This document shows, in pieces, positions 8,459 to 17,111 of a stretch of 64,000 bases of DNA. Position 1 is the stretch's first letter; each line of letters begins with the position of its first letter. The position numbers were made by a program, and so were the translations under genes. This DNA comes from Egibacter rhizosphaerae (GTDB taxonomy: Bacteria; Actinomycetota; Nitriliruptoria; Euzebyales; Egibacteraceae), in assembly GCF_004322855.1 (NCBI RefSeq), contig NZ_CP036402.1:3162001-3226000 (forward strand), read 5' to 3'. The notes beneath the pieces were generated by a model. That model was given only the letters and a program-made list of their open reading frames with translations. It made no database searches and was not told the origin of the DNA.

Positions 8459-10276
8459 ATGACCGACGATCCGCGTCCGACGGGACCCCACGCCGGGCGT
8501 GGATCCGGCGCAGTGTCCGGGTCCACGGCGGCAGCGGGGGCCGAGAGCCCCGTGCGCGGGCGGCCGCCGGCAGCGGCGGTCAAGGATAACGACTGGCGGG
8601 CACTGCCGGTCCCGACACCCGACCAGGGCGAGGGCGAGGGCGCCGGCCCGGGAGAGGGGCAGGACGCCACCACCGTCTCGGTCGTCATCCCCGCCCGCGG
8701 CGACGGTGGTGCGCTCGCGCTGACGCTCGCGGCGCTCGAGGCCCAGCGCTACCCGGCCGAGCTGCTCGAGGTCCTGCTCGTCGACGACGGCAGCGACCCG
8801 CCCCTCGAGGTGCCCCGTGAGGAGCTGCCCGTCCGCCTGCTGCGACAGGAACGCGAAGGGTTCGGGGCCGGGCGAGCCCGCAACCTCGGAGCCCGTCACG
8901 CCCGCGGCGAGGTGCTGTTGTTCCTCGACGCGGACATGGTGGCCGAGCCCGACCTCGTCGCCGCGCACGTGCGCTGGCACCGGGCCGCGCGCGACGCCGT
9001 CGTGATCGGCCCGCGGTGGTTCGCGCCGCTGCGGGAGCAGGCCGGCGACGCGCTCAGCGCCGACGCGTTGGCGCAGGGCCGGATCACCGAGCTCGCCGCG
9101 GACGTACCCACCGAGGGGGAGCCCTGGTGGGTCGAGTTCGTCGAGCGCACCGACGAGCTCACTGTCGCGCGCGGCGATCTGCATGCGGCGGTGATCAGCT
9201 GCAACCTCTCGCTGCGAGCCGACTACTTCCACGCGCTGGGCGGGTTCACCGCGTTCGGGCGGCGCGGGATCGAGGACACCGAGCTGGGGTGGCGCGCGTA
9301 CGCGGACGGGGCGCTCTTGGTACCCGACCGCAGCGCGGGCGCCTGGCACGTCGACGCGGGCAGCCACCTGATGTCCGGCGAGGCGGCGGACACGAAGCGA
9401 CGCCGGCTGCCGTTGCTCTGGCACCACGTCCCCGCGGGGTCGGCGCGCCCCCGGGATGCCGCGCGCCGGTTCCTCGTGCCCCGCGTCGTCGTCGAGGTCG
9501 ACGGGCGCGGGCATCCGTTCGAGGAGGTCGTGGACTGTGTCGACGGGATCCTCGCCGGTCGGCTGCGCGATGTCGCGGTCGTCGTCGATCTCGCGGACGA
9601 CGAGGAGGGCCGCCTCGTTCGGGAGGCCCTCGAGCCCGACGACCGCGTCGCGCTCGACGGCGACGGGCCGCCGGCGCCGGTGCGCTGGCGCCTGCCGTCC
9701 CCCGTGCCGGTCGGCCCCGACGCGGTCGCGGAGCTCAGCGAGCCGCTGGAACGCGGGCAGGTCGGCATCGTGCGGGTCGCGGTGCCGGTCGACACCGGCG
9801 AGGACGCCCCGGAGGTCGTCGCGATCGGATGGCGGCGGCGCGCGTGGTGCCGCGCCGAGCGGGTCGTGGCCGACCGTGGGGGCGACCCGGGCGACGAGGA
9901 GGCGCTCACCGAGGTGATCGAGGAGCTGTTCGGCGGTCGGTGGGCGGGGGGTTCCGCGCACGGGTTCGGGGCGCAGGCGTCTCCGTCGGGCGGGGGTGCG
10001 TCTCCGTCGGGTGCTGGGGCGGCTCCTTCGGGCGCGCGTGCGGCCAGCGGGGCCCAGCTGCGTGCGCTCTCGCAGGCGCAGCGGGAGGAGGAGCGCGTGC
10101 GGGACCTGCTCGCGAAGGCTCGCGCCGAGCGGGACGAACTCGCTGGCCGGGTCGACGAGCTGGCCGAGCAGCTGACGCGGGCCCAGAACCGCAAGGTGGT
10201 CCGGGCCGCCAACCGGGTCGGCGCGGTCCGGCGGGACGTGCGCCGCCGTGCGAAGGGTGGGGGCCGCGCCTCGTGA
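8459..10276 (+). CDS. GT2 family glycosyltransferase with C-terminal coiled coil
   Basis: 605 residues from ATG 8459, with a GAGGG ribosome binding site about 9 nt upstream. A disordered Gly/Pro/Glu-rich N-terminus of ~70 residues precedes the GT-A domain: VSVVIPARGDGGALALTL, VLLVDDGSDPPLEVP, LLFLDADMVAEPDLV, and the acceptor motif GRRGIEDTELGWRAY. This is the same subgroup as the proteins at 1-1481 and 12006-13514. A repeat-rich hinge (ASPSGGGASPSGAGAAPSG) leads to a coiled coil at about 530-590 and a basic C-terminus, perhaps for membrane or complex attachment. Its stop overlaps the GTG of the next gene (GTGA). It acts in the surface-glycan pathway by context; the donor sugar is not known. 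Confidence 0.85.
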   Translation: MTDDPRPTGPHAGRGSGAVSGSTAAAGAESPVRGRPPAAAVKDNDWRALPVPTPDQGEGEGAGPGEGQDATTVSVVIPARGDGGALALTLAALEAQRYPAELLEVLLVDDGSDPPLEVPREELPVRLLRQEREGFGAGRARNLGARHARGEVLLFLDADMVAEPDLVAAHVRWHRAARDAVVIGPRWFAPLREQAGDALSADALAQGRITELAADVPTEGEPWWVEFVERTDELTVARGDLHAAVISCNLSLRADYFHALGGFTAFGRRGIEDTELGWRAYADGALLVPDRSAGAWHVDAGSHLMSGEAADTKRRRLPLLWHHVPAGSARPRDAARRFLVPRVVVEVDGRGHPFEEVVDCVDGILAGRLRDVAVVVDLADDEEGRLVREALEPDDRVALDGDGPPAPVRWRLPSPVPVGPDAVAELSEPLERGQVGIVRVAVPVDTGEDAPEVVAIGWRRRAWCRAERVVADRGGDPGDEEALTEVIEELFGGRWAGGSAHGFGAQASPSGGGASPSGAGAAPSGARAASGAQLRALSQAQREEERVRDLLAKARAERDELAGRVDELAEQLTRAQNRKVVRAANRVGAVRRDVRRRAKGGGRAS

Positions 10277-11007
10277 CGAGCGGTCCACAGGCGCCCCCGG
10301 AGCCCCGCCCGGCGCAGGCCGGCGACGCGGGTCTGCTACCGCCCGGCACCCCACCCGGGCTGGCCGCCCCGCTCACGCGTCTCGGTGCCTCACGGCGAGG
10401 ATTCGGCCGGGAACTCGCCGGGCTGCGCCGGCAGTTCACGCCGCGCCTGCTGCGGGTCCCCCCCGACCGCGTGACGGGGGCGATCGACACGAAGCACTGG
10501 ACCGGCGAGGACCATCGTGCGGCGGTGCTCGACGGGGACTGGGACCTGGTGCGCGTCGAGCGGCCGATCATCGCTCGCACCATCGCGCAGCTCGCGGCCG
10601 GCGCGCACTACACCGAGACCGATCAGTTCCCGCACATGGTGGCCATCGTCGAGCGGGGCACCGGCGAGTGGAACTACCACTGCGAGACGGTCGAGGACGT
10701 GCACGCGTACTTCCGCCGGCTCGTCGCCGCCTGGGAGGCGATCCGGGCGGGCGACTACCGCACCCAGCAGGAGCTGGGCGGGCGCAAGAACGACGAGATC
10801 GTCATCCACGTCGCCCGCGACGGGGAGCTCGTCGTCGGGCAGTACGGCAATCACCGGTTGGAGATGACGCGGCAGGCCGGCCTGGAGGCGGTGCCGATGC
10901 TGCTGCGCACCGTGCATCTCGCGTGGGCGCGCCGGTGCTATGACCGGTTCGGGTCCCCGCTCGAGTCCGCGCTCCAGCGCGGACTCGTGGAGCTCGGCGC
11001 CGGCTGA
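10273..11007 (+). CDS. Protein of unknown function with possible ParB/Srx-like fold
   Basis: 244 residues from GTG 10273, overlapping the GT2 stop as GTGA. No signal peptide or membrane segment. The second half contains KNDEIVIHVARDGELVVGQY followed by GNHRLEMTRQAGLEAVPMLL, which resembles the G-x-HR...A...G...VP strand-helix-strand core of ParB-N/sulfiredoxin-like domains. I recall such proteins among polysaccharide gene clusters, but this is a tentative fold assignment, not a function. The conserved-looking middle includes EWNYHCETVEDVHAYF. Coupling to a glycosyltransferase suggests a role in glycan assembly or its regulation. Other folds remain possible. Confidence 0.6.
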   Translation: MTSGPQAPPEPRPAQAGDAGLLPPGTPPGLAAPLTRLGASRRGFGRELAGLRRQFTPRLLRVPPDRVTGAIDTKHWTGEDHRAAVLDGDWDLVRVERPIIARTIAQLAAGAHYTETDQFPHMVAIVERGTGEWNYHCETVEDVHAYFRRLVAAWEAIRAGDYRTQQELGGRKNDEIVIHVARDGELVVGQYGNHRLEMTRQAGLEAVPMLLRTVHLAWARRCYDRFGSPLESALQRGLVELGAG

Positions 11008-11026
11008 CCCAGCGCCGCGCTCGGTA

Positions 11027-11063
11027 GGTCCCGGGTGGCCGGGACCTTCGGCCCGTACGGCCG
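11027..11063 (+). terminator. Two consecutive hairpins after the GT2 operon
   Basis: GGTCCCGG/CCGGGACC forms a perfect 8-bp stem (11027-11034 and 11039-11046) with a GTGG loop. A second stem CGGCC/GGCCG (11049-11053 and 11059-11063) is followed by TTT. It begins 20 nt after the preceding stop, so it is a probable intrinsic terminator. Confidence 0.6.
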
Positions 11064-11327
11064 TTTGCCGGATTCGCCCCGTGAAGTGGGCGATCCGCTG
11101 CTCGGGCGCGGGGGACCCCGGGCGACCGTGCCGGCGTCGGGATCGCCGGAGTCCCGGCGGTCGGGGGCCAGAGGTCCCGGGCAGGCTTGCTCGAAGGCCC
11201 GGCGAGGTGGGGCGGTTCGGCACGGTGACGGGTGGGGTCGGGCGCGCATAGTTCTGTTTGACGTCACCACGCGGGGCGTTGCCACTGATCGGGGCGTCGA
11301 GGCCCCTGGTTGGAGAGAGGAAGAACG
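11064..11327. other. Intergenic stretch before doxX
   Basis: No convincing gene. A TTGACG (11258-11263) could be a -35 element for the DoxX gene, but I see no good -10 at the right distance. The stretch ends with the ribosome binding site AGAGAGGAAG before the DoxX start. Confidence 0.3.
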
Positions 11328-11882
11328 ATGAGCGCCACGACTCACGAGCCCATGATCACTGTCGCCGACGTGCCGGCGGCCGAGCAGACGCCGCGGTCGC
11401 GCGCGTTCGCGCGGATCTTCGCGGTGACGCGGATCGCGACCGGCTGGATCTTTCTGTGGAGCTTCTTGGACAGCGCGTTCGGGTTGCGGTTCTCGACCGC
11501 GCCGGCTGAGGCGTGGGTCGCTGGTGGCAGTCCGGCGGCGGGCTGGTTGGAGCACGGCACCAGCGGTCCGTTCGCGCCGGCGTTTCAGGCGTTGGCGGGC
11601 ACGGCGTTCGCGGACGTGATGTACATGGTGGCGATGTTGGGCATGGGGTTGGCGTTGATCCTGGGGATCGGGCTGCGCGTCAACGCGGTGCTGGGCGGCG
11701 TGGTGGTGGTGATGATGTGGGCGGGCAGCCTGCTGCCGGAGAGCAACCCGTTCATGACCTATCACCTGCTGTACGCGCTGCTGTTCGTGGCCTTCGCGGT
11801 GGGCGCGGCCGGGCACACCTGGGGTCTGGGTCGTCGGTGGGAGCAGCTGGCCATCGTGCAGAAGGCCCCCTGGCTGAAGTAG
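11328..11882 (+). CDS. DoxX family integral membrane protein
   Basis: 184 residues from ATG 11328; the purine-rich GAGAGGAAG just upstream decides this over a TTG at 11310. Four hydrophobic segments are visible: VTRIATGWIFLWSFLDSAFG, DVMYMVAMLGMGLALILGIG, VNAVLGGVVVVMMWAGSLL and LYALLFVAFAVGAAG. Between the first two is the family hallmark AWVAGGSPAAGWLEHGTSGP, and the end is WGLGRRW...PWLK. This matches the DoxX/DoxD-like family found in actinobacteria and haloarchaea. Proposed roles involve quinone-linked redox or membrane-associated oxidoreductase complexes; the biochemical role of this subgroup is not established. Monocistronic: a terminator precedes it and a strong hairpin follows. Confidence 0.82.
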   Translation: MSATTHEPMITVADVPAAEQTPRSRAFARIFAVTRIATGWIFLWSFLDSAFGLRFSTAPAEAWVAGGSPAAGWLEHGTSGPFAPAFQALAGTAFADVMYMVAMLGMGLALILGIGLRVNAVLGGVVVVMMWAGSLLPESNPFMTYHLLYALLFVAFAVGAAGHTWGLGRRWEQLAIVQKAPWLK

Positions 11883-11914
11883 CGAGCGACTGAACCACCG
11901 GCACCACCGGCGCC

Positions 11915-11952
11915 GTCGGCCCCGGAGCCCACCAGCGGGCTCCGGGGCCGAC
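11915..11952. terminator. Perfect 16-bp hairpin between convergent genes
   Basis: GTCGGCCCCGGAGCCC at 11915-11930 pairs fully with 11937-11952 around a 6-nt ACCAGC loop. It lies between the end of doxX and the end of the convergent GT2 gene. There is no T tract, but stem strength and position suggest a bidirectional terminator. Confidence 0.7.
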
Positions 11953-12005
11953 GCATGTGAGCGGGCAGCGCTCGGCACGCTCACCGGCCCGGCGCGCGCG
12001 GGGGT

Positions 12006-13514
12006 TCACTGACCCAGCGCACGCCGAGCGGCGATCACGATCTTGCGCACGTCGTGAGGGCGGCGGATCCGGCCGATCGCCCGCGCGCCGGCGACGGCCA
12101 GCTCGCGTCGCGACCGGTGGACTCGCACCGGTTCCTCCCGTGGTGCGACGCCCTCGGGGACGACGCCGACGTCCTCCCCGGCCACCCAGCGCTCCCCGAA
12201 CAGCTCCCCGACGATCGGGTCGAGATCCTCGGGGCGGGCGAGCCCGGACGCCCTCGTGCCAGCGCCCCGCGCGGCCCGGCGCATCGCCCGCGCGCGGCGG
12301 AGGTGGGCCAGCTCGCCGGTGCGCGGCAGCAGCGCGTGCAGCGCCCCGAGCCCGTGCTCGTCGAGGCGACATCGCAGCGACGACAGCGCGGCTGGCGTGG
12401 GCCGCGCGCCCGCGGGCACGTCCCAGCGCAGCGGGCTCCAGGGATGGGCCTCGGCCGCGGTCGAGCCGGGCTCCACGCGGGGGTCGTCGTCGAGGTCCGC
12501 GTCAGCGGGGTCGGGGACGCAGATGGCGAGGTCCCCGTCGGTGGAGGCCAGGACCGCGCGTACGCAGGCGGCCACGTCGGCGGGGCCACCGGGGCCGATC
12601 TCGACCACGGTGCGCGGCCTGGGATGGCCGCCGATCCCGTCCTCGCGAAACCCGCCTTCGGGCAGCCATGCCGCCTGCAGCGGTGCGCGCTCGGCGAGGG
12701 CGCGCTCCCGCTCCGGCCCGGTGAGCGTGCGCGCCCCCTGATGCCACGCACGGGCGGTGGGGTCGCGCACGAGCAGCCCCCCGGCGCTCCACAGCCGATA
12801 GCCGATCTCGGTGTCCTCGATGCCGCGGACCCCGAAGGCCGTGAACCCGCCCACCTCGTCGAGCAGCGCTCGACCCACTCCCAGATTCGCGGCGACCACC
12901 ACGCGGAACAGGTCCGGCCGGGTGCGCGTGAGGCCCTCCGAGCGTTCGACGTGCCGCACGATCCACGTGTGCTCGCTCGCGCCGCGGGCCTCGAGCAGCT
13001 GCGCCAGGCGTCCGGCGCGCGCGGCCTCGGTCAGTGCCGCTGGCGACGCGTCCGTCTCGACGAACCGCAGCGGTGCCATCGTGACCGCATCGCCCGAGAC
13101 CGCGTGCCAGCGGGCGTGCGCGGCCACATGGCTCGGGTCGAGCAGGATGTCCGCGTCGCAGAACAACACGACGTCGCCCTCGGCCGCGGCGGCGCCCGCG
13201 TTGCGGGCGGCGCCGGCGCCGAACCGGCGCGTACCGGCCGGCGGGGGGTCGACCTCGACCACGCGCAGCGGGAAGGGCTCGGGCTCGGCCGGAGCGAGCG
13301 GGGGGTTGCTGCCGTCGTCCGCGACGATCACCTCGAGCCGATGCGCGGGATACCGCTGCGCGGCGACGGTCGCGAGGGTCCGCGCGAGCGCGTCGTGTCC
13401 GTCGCGACACGGCACCACCAGCGACACGTCGACGTCGGGGTCCCAAGGCCCGGGATCAGGCGGGTCGAGCAGGTCCCAGCGGTTGTCGGGGACCACGGGC
13501 GGCGCCTCGCTCAT
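12006..13514 (-). CDS. GT2 family glycosyltransferase
   Basis: 502 residues from ATG 13514. GT-A motifs in order: VSLVVPCRDGHDALARTL, VIVADDGSNPPLAP, VLFCDADILLDPSHV and GVRGIEDTEIGYRLW. A C-terminal region of ~200 residues contains FGERWVAGEDVGVVPEG and a basic helical tail. It is the nearest full-length relative in the window to the partial protein at 1-1481, sharing both the GT domain and the tail, and is also related to 8459-10276. Probably cytosolic or membrane-peripheral, adding a sugar to a surface polymer. It is divergent from the bipartite GT2 at 13699, with 184 nt between starts. TATCTT at 13577-13582 on the plus strand could serve the neighbour. Confidence 0.85.
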   Translation of the reverse strand: MSEAPPVVPDNRWDLLDPPDPGPWDPDVDVSLVVPCRDGHDALARTLATVAAQRYPAHRLEVIVADDGSNPPLAPAEPEPFPLRVVEVDPPPAGTRRFGAGAARNAGAAAAEGDVVLFCDADILLDPSHVAAHARWHAVSGDAVTMAPLRFVETDASPAALTEAARAGRLAQLLEARGASEHTWIVRHVERSEGLTRTRPDLFRVVVAANLGVGRALLDEVGGFTAFGVRGIEDTEIGYRLWSAGGLLVRDPTARAWHQGARTLTGPERERALAERAPLQAAWLPEGGFREDGIGGHPRPRTVVEIGPGGPADVAACVRAVLASTDGDLAICVPDPADADLDDDPRVEPGSTAAEAHPWSPLRWDVPAGARPTPAALSSLRCRLDEHGLGALHALLPRTGELAHLRRARAMRRAARGAGTRASGLARPEDLDPIVGELFGERWVAGEDVGVVPEGVAPREEPVRVHRSRRELAVAGARAIGRIRRPHDVRKIVIAARRALGQ

Positions 13515-13698
13515 CGCGGGCTGCGCCTGGCACGGACGGGCAACGGTTCCCCTGCTCGGGTCGACGACGGGATCGGGCGGTATCTTGCCACGCGCCGCGC
13601 GCAGCACCCGGACGGGGGAGCACCCGGACGGGCACGCGAGACCCGGAGACGGTGCTCGCCGCGGCGTACGCCCGTGCCGACCACCCTCGGAGCCGTTG

Positions 13699-15840
13699 AT
13701 GCGCCGTGCCCCGCAGCCGAACCCCGCGTCGCCCTCCTCGCCGGGGTCGTCCCCGCGCGTCGCCGGCCACGCGCGCCCTGCCGAGCTGATGCGCCGCCTG
13801 CGCGCGGCGTTGGGCGCGGCGCCGAACATCGTCGTCGCGCCACGCCGCGCCACGGCGAGCGCGGCGCTACGACCGGCCGGCGCGGCGACCGATGCGCTGG
13901 TGATCGCGCTCGACGAGCCGGGATGGGCCGCACGCCTCGCGGCGGTGACCCGCGACGAGGGGGAGGCCGCCCTCGCCCCCGGCGACCGGCGCCCGCTGCT
14001 CGTCGCCGACGACGCCAGAGAGCTCGCCGGGCTCCTGCTGCCGGCCCGCGCGCTCGGGGAGGCGCCGGTCGTCACCATCGTGCTCGGCGACGCCGCGCCG
14101 CCGGACATCGGGGAGCTGACCGATCCGGTGGCGCCGGTGCCGCTGCGCGAGCTGCCCCCGCGGGTGGTGGAGGTCGCCCACCGCCGCCGCGGGGACTACC
14201 GCCTCCTCGAGGTCGCCTTCGCGACCGTCGGGCCGGTCGGGAAGGTGCTGGCTGCGGCGACGGCCCGACACGATGCGCTCGCGCGTGGCCTCGGTGCCGA
14301 TGGCCTGCAGGTGGCGATCGCCGGGGAGTCGGGCGCCCACTGGGTGCCCGGGGATCTACGCGCCCGGCTCGCGACCGGTGCCTGGGCCGACGACACCTAC
14401 ACCGCGGCGGGTCGCAGCCTCGACGTCCTGCTGGTGGACGCCGATTGGCTCGCCGACGACCCCGCGAGGCGGGCGAGCGTGCTCTCCCAGGTCCGGGCGC
14501 TGGGCGCGGCCGTGGTGCATCTGCCGGGGGGCGGCGGACCCGGCGCCGAGGTGTCGCGTGCGGCCGAGCCCCGCGCCGCCGACGGTCCCGACGCCGAGGA
14601 ACCGGGCGAGGTGCCCGTGGAGGTCACGGCGCTGCCGCCGGTCGACCTCTCGGTCTGCAACCCGACCGGCTTCCGCGCCGAGGACGGTCCGCGCCCGCTC
14701 GCGGTGGCGACCGGCACGGCGGCGGAGGGCCCGCGGCTCGCCGCGGCCGTCGGCGACGACGTCGACGTCACGTGCCACGCCCCCCACGCGCCGGTTCGCC
14801 GCGACCTGGTCGATCGCGTCCACGGGGCGCGGGCGGTGGTCGATCACCCGGCGCTGCACGACGACGTGCCGGCCCGTGCGCGGGTGCTCGCGGCCCTGGC
14901 GGCGGCCGGCGCTCCCCTCGTGCTGCTGGACCACGAGGACCCGCGCGAGGGCCCGCTCGGCGCGCTGCTGGGGCGGGACCTGCTCGGCCTCGCGCGGTCG
15001 GTCGAGCCCGGCGACCTCGCGGACCCGCTCGTACGCGAGCGGCACAGCGTGCGCGTCCGTCGCGCCGCGCTGACCCGGCACGCGCCCGGGCCACGCTGGC
15101 GGGAGCTGCGCGCCCGGCTCGGACTGCCCGCCCGGGCCCCCCGGACCATCAGCGTGGTCACGTCGACGAACCGTCCCGAGATGCTGGCGCACCTGGCCCG
15201 CCAGCTCGCCGCCCAACGGCATCCCCACGTCGAGGCGGTCGTCGCGCTGCACGGCGCGACCTTCGACGAGCAGGCCGCCGACCACCTGCGAGCGGAGGCC
15301 GGCGTGCCCGTCACCGTGCTGCACGCGCCGCCGGAGGCCACGCTCGGCGCGGTGCTCGACCGCTGTACCGACGCCGCGAGCGGACGCCTGATCACGAAGA
15401 TGGACGACGACGACTGGTACGGCCCCGACCACCTCGTCGACCTCGAGCTCGCGTGGAGCTACGGGGACGGCGAGCTCGTCGGCAAGGCGGCCGAGTTCGT
15501 CCACCTCGACGACATCGACGTCACGATCCGCCGCTTCACCGGAGGCGCCGAGTCACGCTCGGACCGCATCGCGGGCGGGACGCTCCTGCTCGACCGAGGC
15601 GACCTCGAGGCCGCCGGCGGCTGGCGCGACGCACCGCGCGCGGTCGACCGGCTGCTGATCGACGATGTCCGCGCGACCGGCGGCGAGGTCCACCGCACCC
15701 ACGGGTTCGGGTTCGTCCTGACCCGGCGTCCCTCCGGGCACACGTGGGACGTCGAGACGGGGTACTTCCTGCGGCAGGCGGGCTGGCAGCGGCGCGGGCT
15801 CGCGCTCGACACCGCGGACGTGGACGCCTCCCCGCGGTGA
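13699..15840 (+). CDS. Bipartite glycosyltransferase with DDDDWYGPDH GT2 domain
   Basis: 713 residues from ATG 13699, preceded by CGGAG with ~6-nt spacing. The C-terminal GT2 domain (about 475-713) has VVTSTNRPEMLAHLARQLAA, VVALHGATF and KMDDDDWYGPDHLVDLEL, ending with GHTWDVETGYFLRQAGWQRR. The N-terminal ~470 residues include LDEPGWAARLAAV and, before the GT2 domain, RERHSVRVRRAALTRH followed by ELRARLGL. Both are shared with the paralogues at 4503-6368 and 6361-8424 and recall CgeB-like GT-B C-termini. So this is the third member of a family pairing an uncharacterised N-terminal region with a GT2 transferase. The substrate cannot be deduced. It converges on the acetyltransferase gene with 32 nt between stops. 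Confidence 0.82.
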   Translation: MRRAPQPNPASPSSPGSSPRVAGHARPAELMRRLRAALGAAPNIVVAPRRATASAALRPAGAATDALVIALDEPGWAARLAAVTRDEGEAALAPGDRRPLLVADDARELAGLLLPARALGEAPVVTIVLGDAAPPDIGELTDPVAPVPLRELPPRVVEVAHRRRGDYRLLEVAFATVGPVGKVLAAATARHDALARGLGADGLQVAIAGESGAHWVPGDLRARLATGAWADDTYTAAGRSLDVLLVDADWLADDPARRASVLSQVRALGAAVVHLPGGGGPGAEVSRAAEPRAADGPDAEEPGEVPVEVTALPPVDLSVCNPTGFRAEDGPRPLAVATGTAAEGPRLAAAVGDDVDVTCHAPHAPVRRDLVDRVHGARAVVDHPALHDDVPARARVLAALAAAGAPLVLLDHEDPREGPLGALLGRDLLGLARSVEPGDLADPLVRERHSVRVRRAALTRHAPGPRWRELRARLGLPARAPRTISVVTSTNRPEMLAHLARQLAAQRHPHVEAVVALHGATFDEQAADHLRAEAGVPVTVLHAPPEATLGAVLDRCTDAASGRLITKMDDDDWYGPDHLVDLELAWSYGDGELVGKAAEFVHLDDIDVTIRRFTGGAESRSDRIAGGTLLLDRGDLEAAGGWRDAPRAVDRLLIDDVRATGGEVHRTHGFGFVLTRRPSGHTWDVETGYFLRQAGWQRRGLALDTADVDASPR

Positions 15841-15872
15841 GCCGCCTCGTCGGGCGTGCCGAGTGCGCCCGG

Positions 15873-17090
15873 TCAGAGGCGGACGAACCAGCCGCGCCGG
15901 TACATGCCGTAGTGGATCCCCCACCACACGACGGTGACGAGCAGACCGTAGAGCACCGACGCGGTGGCGACCCCGAACAGCGGCTCCGCCCACACCTCGA
16001 TCGTGCCCTCGTAGGCGTAGGTGAACGCGCCCTCGCCCTCGGGGCCGACCTCCCACAGGTCCAGGAGGTGGGCGATGACCCGCGGCACGGTGAACGCGAA
16101 CAGCGCGTTGCGGCCGAACACCTCGAACGTCCACCCGAGCCGGCGCATCCCGACCAGCTCCACGAGCCCGTAGAAGCCGGCGAGGATCAGCCACCCCCAG
16201 CCGGCGGTGAGCAGCACGAACGCGGGTGTCCACATCGCCTTGTTCACCGGCTGGAGCTCGCCGAGCGCGAGGCCGCCCCCCACGCCGAGCAGCCCGGCGG
16301 CGACCAGGAGCCCGAGCACGCCGGCCCGGCCCGGCCGCGCCGACGAGCCCGAGGACACCGCGTCCGGTGCGGTCGACCGCGACTCGTGGCTGCGCAGCCA
16401 GCGCCCGGTCCACCACCCGAGCATCACGGTCACGACCGACGGGATGGTCGACAGCAGCCCCTCGGGATCGAAGGGCCCGCCGCGGTGCAGGTGCGCCTCG
16501 GTGAGCACGAGCCGATCGACGTAGCCCGCGAGGTTGCCCTCGGGGGTCAGGACCCCGGCTCCCGCGCCCGGCACGGGCACGGTCGCGAGCGCGATGCCGT
16601 AGCCGACCAGGATGACGAGGCCGATCGCGACCTGGGCTCCCACCGAGCGCACGAGCAGCACGATCGTGGCGGCCGCGAGGTAGGCCAGCCCGATGCGCTG
16701 GAGCACGCCCATGATCCGGAACGTCGACAGGTCGGTCTCGGGCAGCTCGTAGAGCGCGAAGTTCAGCGCGAACCCGATCAGCACGAGCAGCGCACCCCGC
16801 CGCACCACGCCGGGCCACGGGGACTCCTCGGTGCGTCCCTCGACGTAGCGGGCGAGGGCGAACGCCATCGCCATGCCCATCGCGAAGAGGAAGAACGGCG
16901 CGATCAGGTCGCGGAAGGTCGCGCCGTGCCACTGCACGTGGGTCAGCTGGTACGGCGCGTTCGCCGAGCCCCCGCCGAGGCTCGACACGAAGATCATCGA
17001 GGCGACCGTGAAGCCGCGAAACGCGTCGAGCGAGCCCAGTCGGCCACGCAGGCCGGCGGGCGCGGCGACGGCGGGAGTGGCGCTAGCCAT
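15873..17090 (-). CDS. HGSNAT/DUF1624-type membrane acetyltransferase
   Basis: 405 residues from ATG 17090. The N-terminus SLDAFRGFTVASMIFVSSLG followed by QLTHVQWHGATFRDLIAPFF is the signature of the heparan-alpha-glucosaminide N-acetyltransferase-like (NagX/DUF1624/DUF5009) family. These multi-spanning proteins move acetyl groups across the membrane onto amino sugars; the conserved His is in THVQWHG. About ten hydrophobic segments follow. An ~35-residue hydrophilic loop near the middle (RSHESRSTAPDAVSSGSSAR) separates two membrane halves. It is divergent from the exported PIG-L deacetylase with 21 nt between starts, suggesting joint control of glycan N-acetylation. The exact acceptor is inferred. 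Confidence 0.83.
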   Translation of the reverse strand: MASATPAVAAPAGLRGRLGSLDAFRGFTVASMIFVSSLGGGSANAPYQLTHVQWHGATFRDLIAPFFLFAMGMAMAFALARYVEGRTEESPWPGVVRRGALLVLIGFALNFALYELPETDLSTFRIMGVLQRIGLAYLAAATIVLLVRSVGAQVAIGLVILVGYGIALATVPVPGAGAGVLTPEGNLAGYVDRLVLTEAHLHRGGPFDPEGLLSTIPSVVTVMLGWWTGRWLRSHESRSTAPDAVSSGSSARPGRAGVLGLLVAAGLLGVGGGLALGELQPVNKAMWTPAFVLLTAGWGWLILAGFYGLVELVGMRRLGWTFEVFGRNALFAFTVPRVIAHLLDLWEVGPEGEGAFTYAYEGTIEVWAEPLFGVATASVLYGLLVTVVWWGIHYGMYRRGWFVRL

Positions 17091-17111
17091 GACGACGGTA
17101 CCCTAGCCGAC
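17091..17111. promoter_or_regulatory. Second compact divergent promoter, leaderless candidate
   Basis: TACCCT (17099-17104) lies 7 nt before the ATG at 17112 on the plus strand. On the minus strand TAGGGT (17105 to 17100) lies 9 nt before the ATG at 17090. The two -10-like boxes overlap almost completely in the 21-nt gap between the acetyltransferase and deacetylase genes. No Shine-Dalgarno sequence is present for either. Function inferred. Confidence 0.5.
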
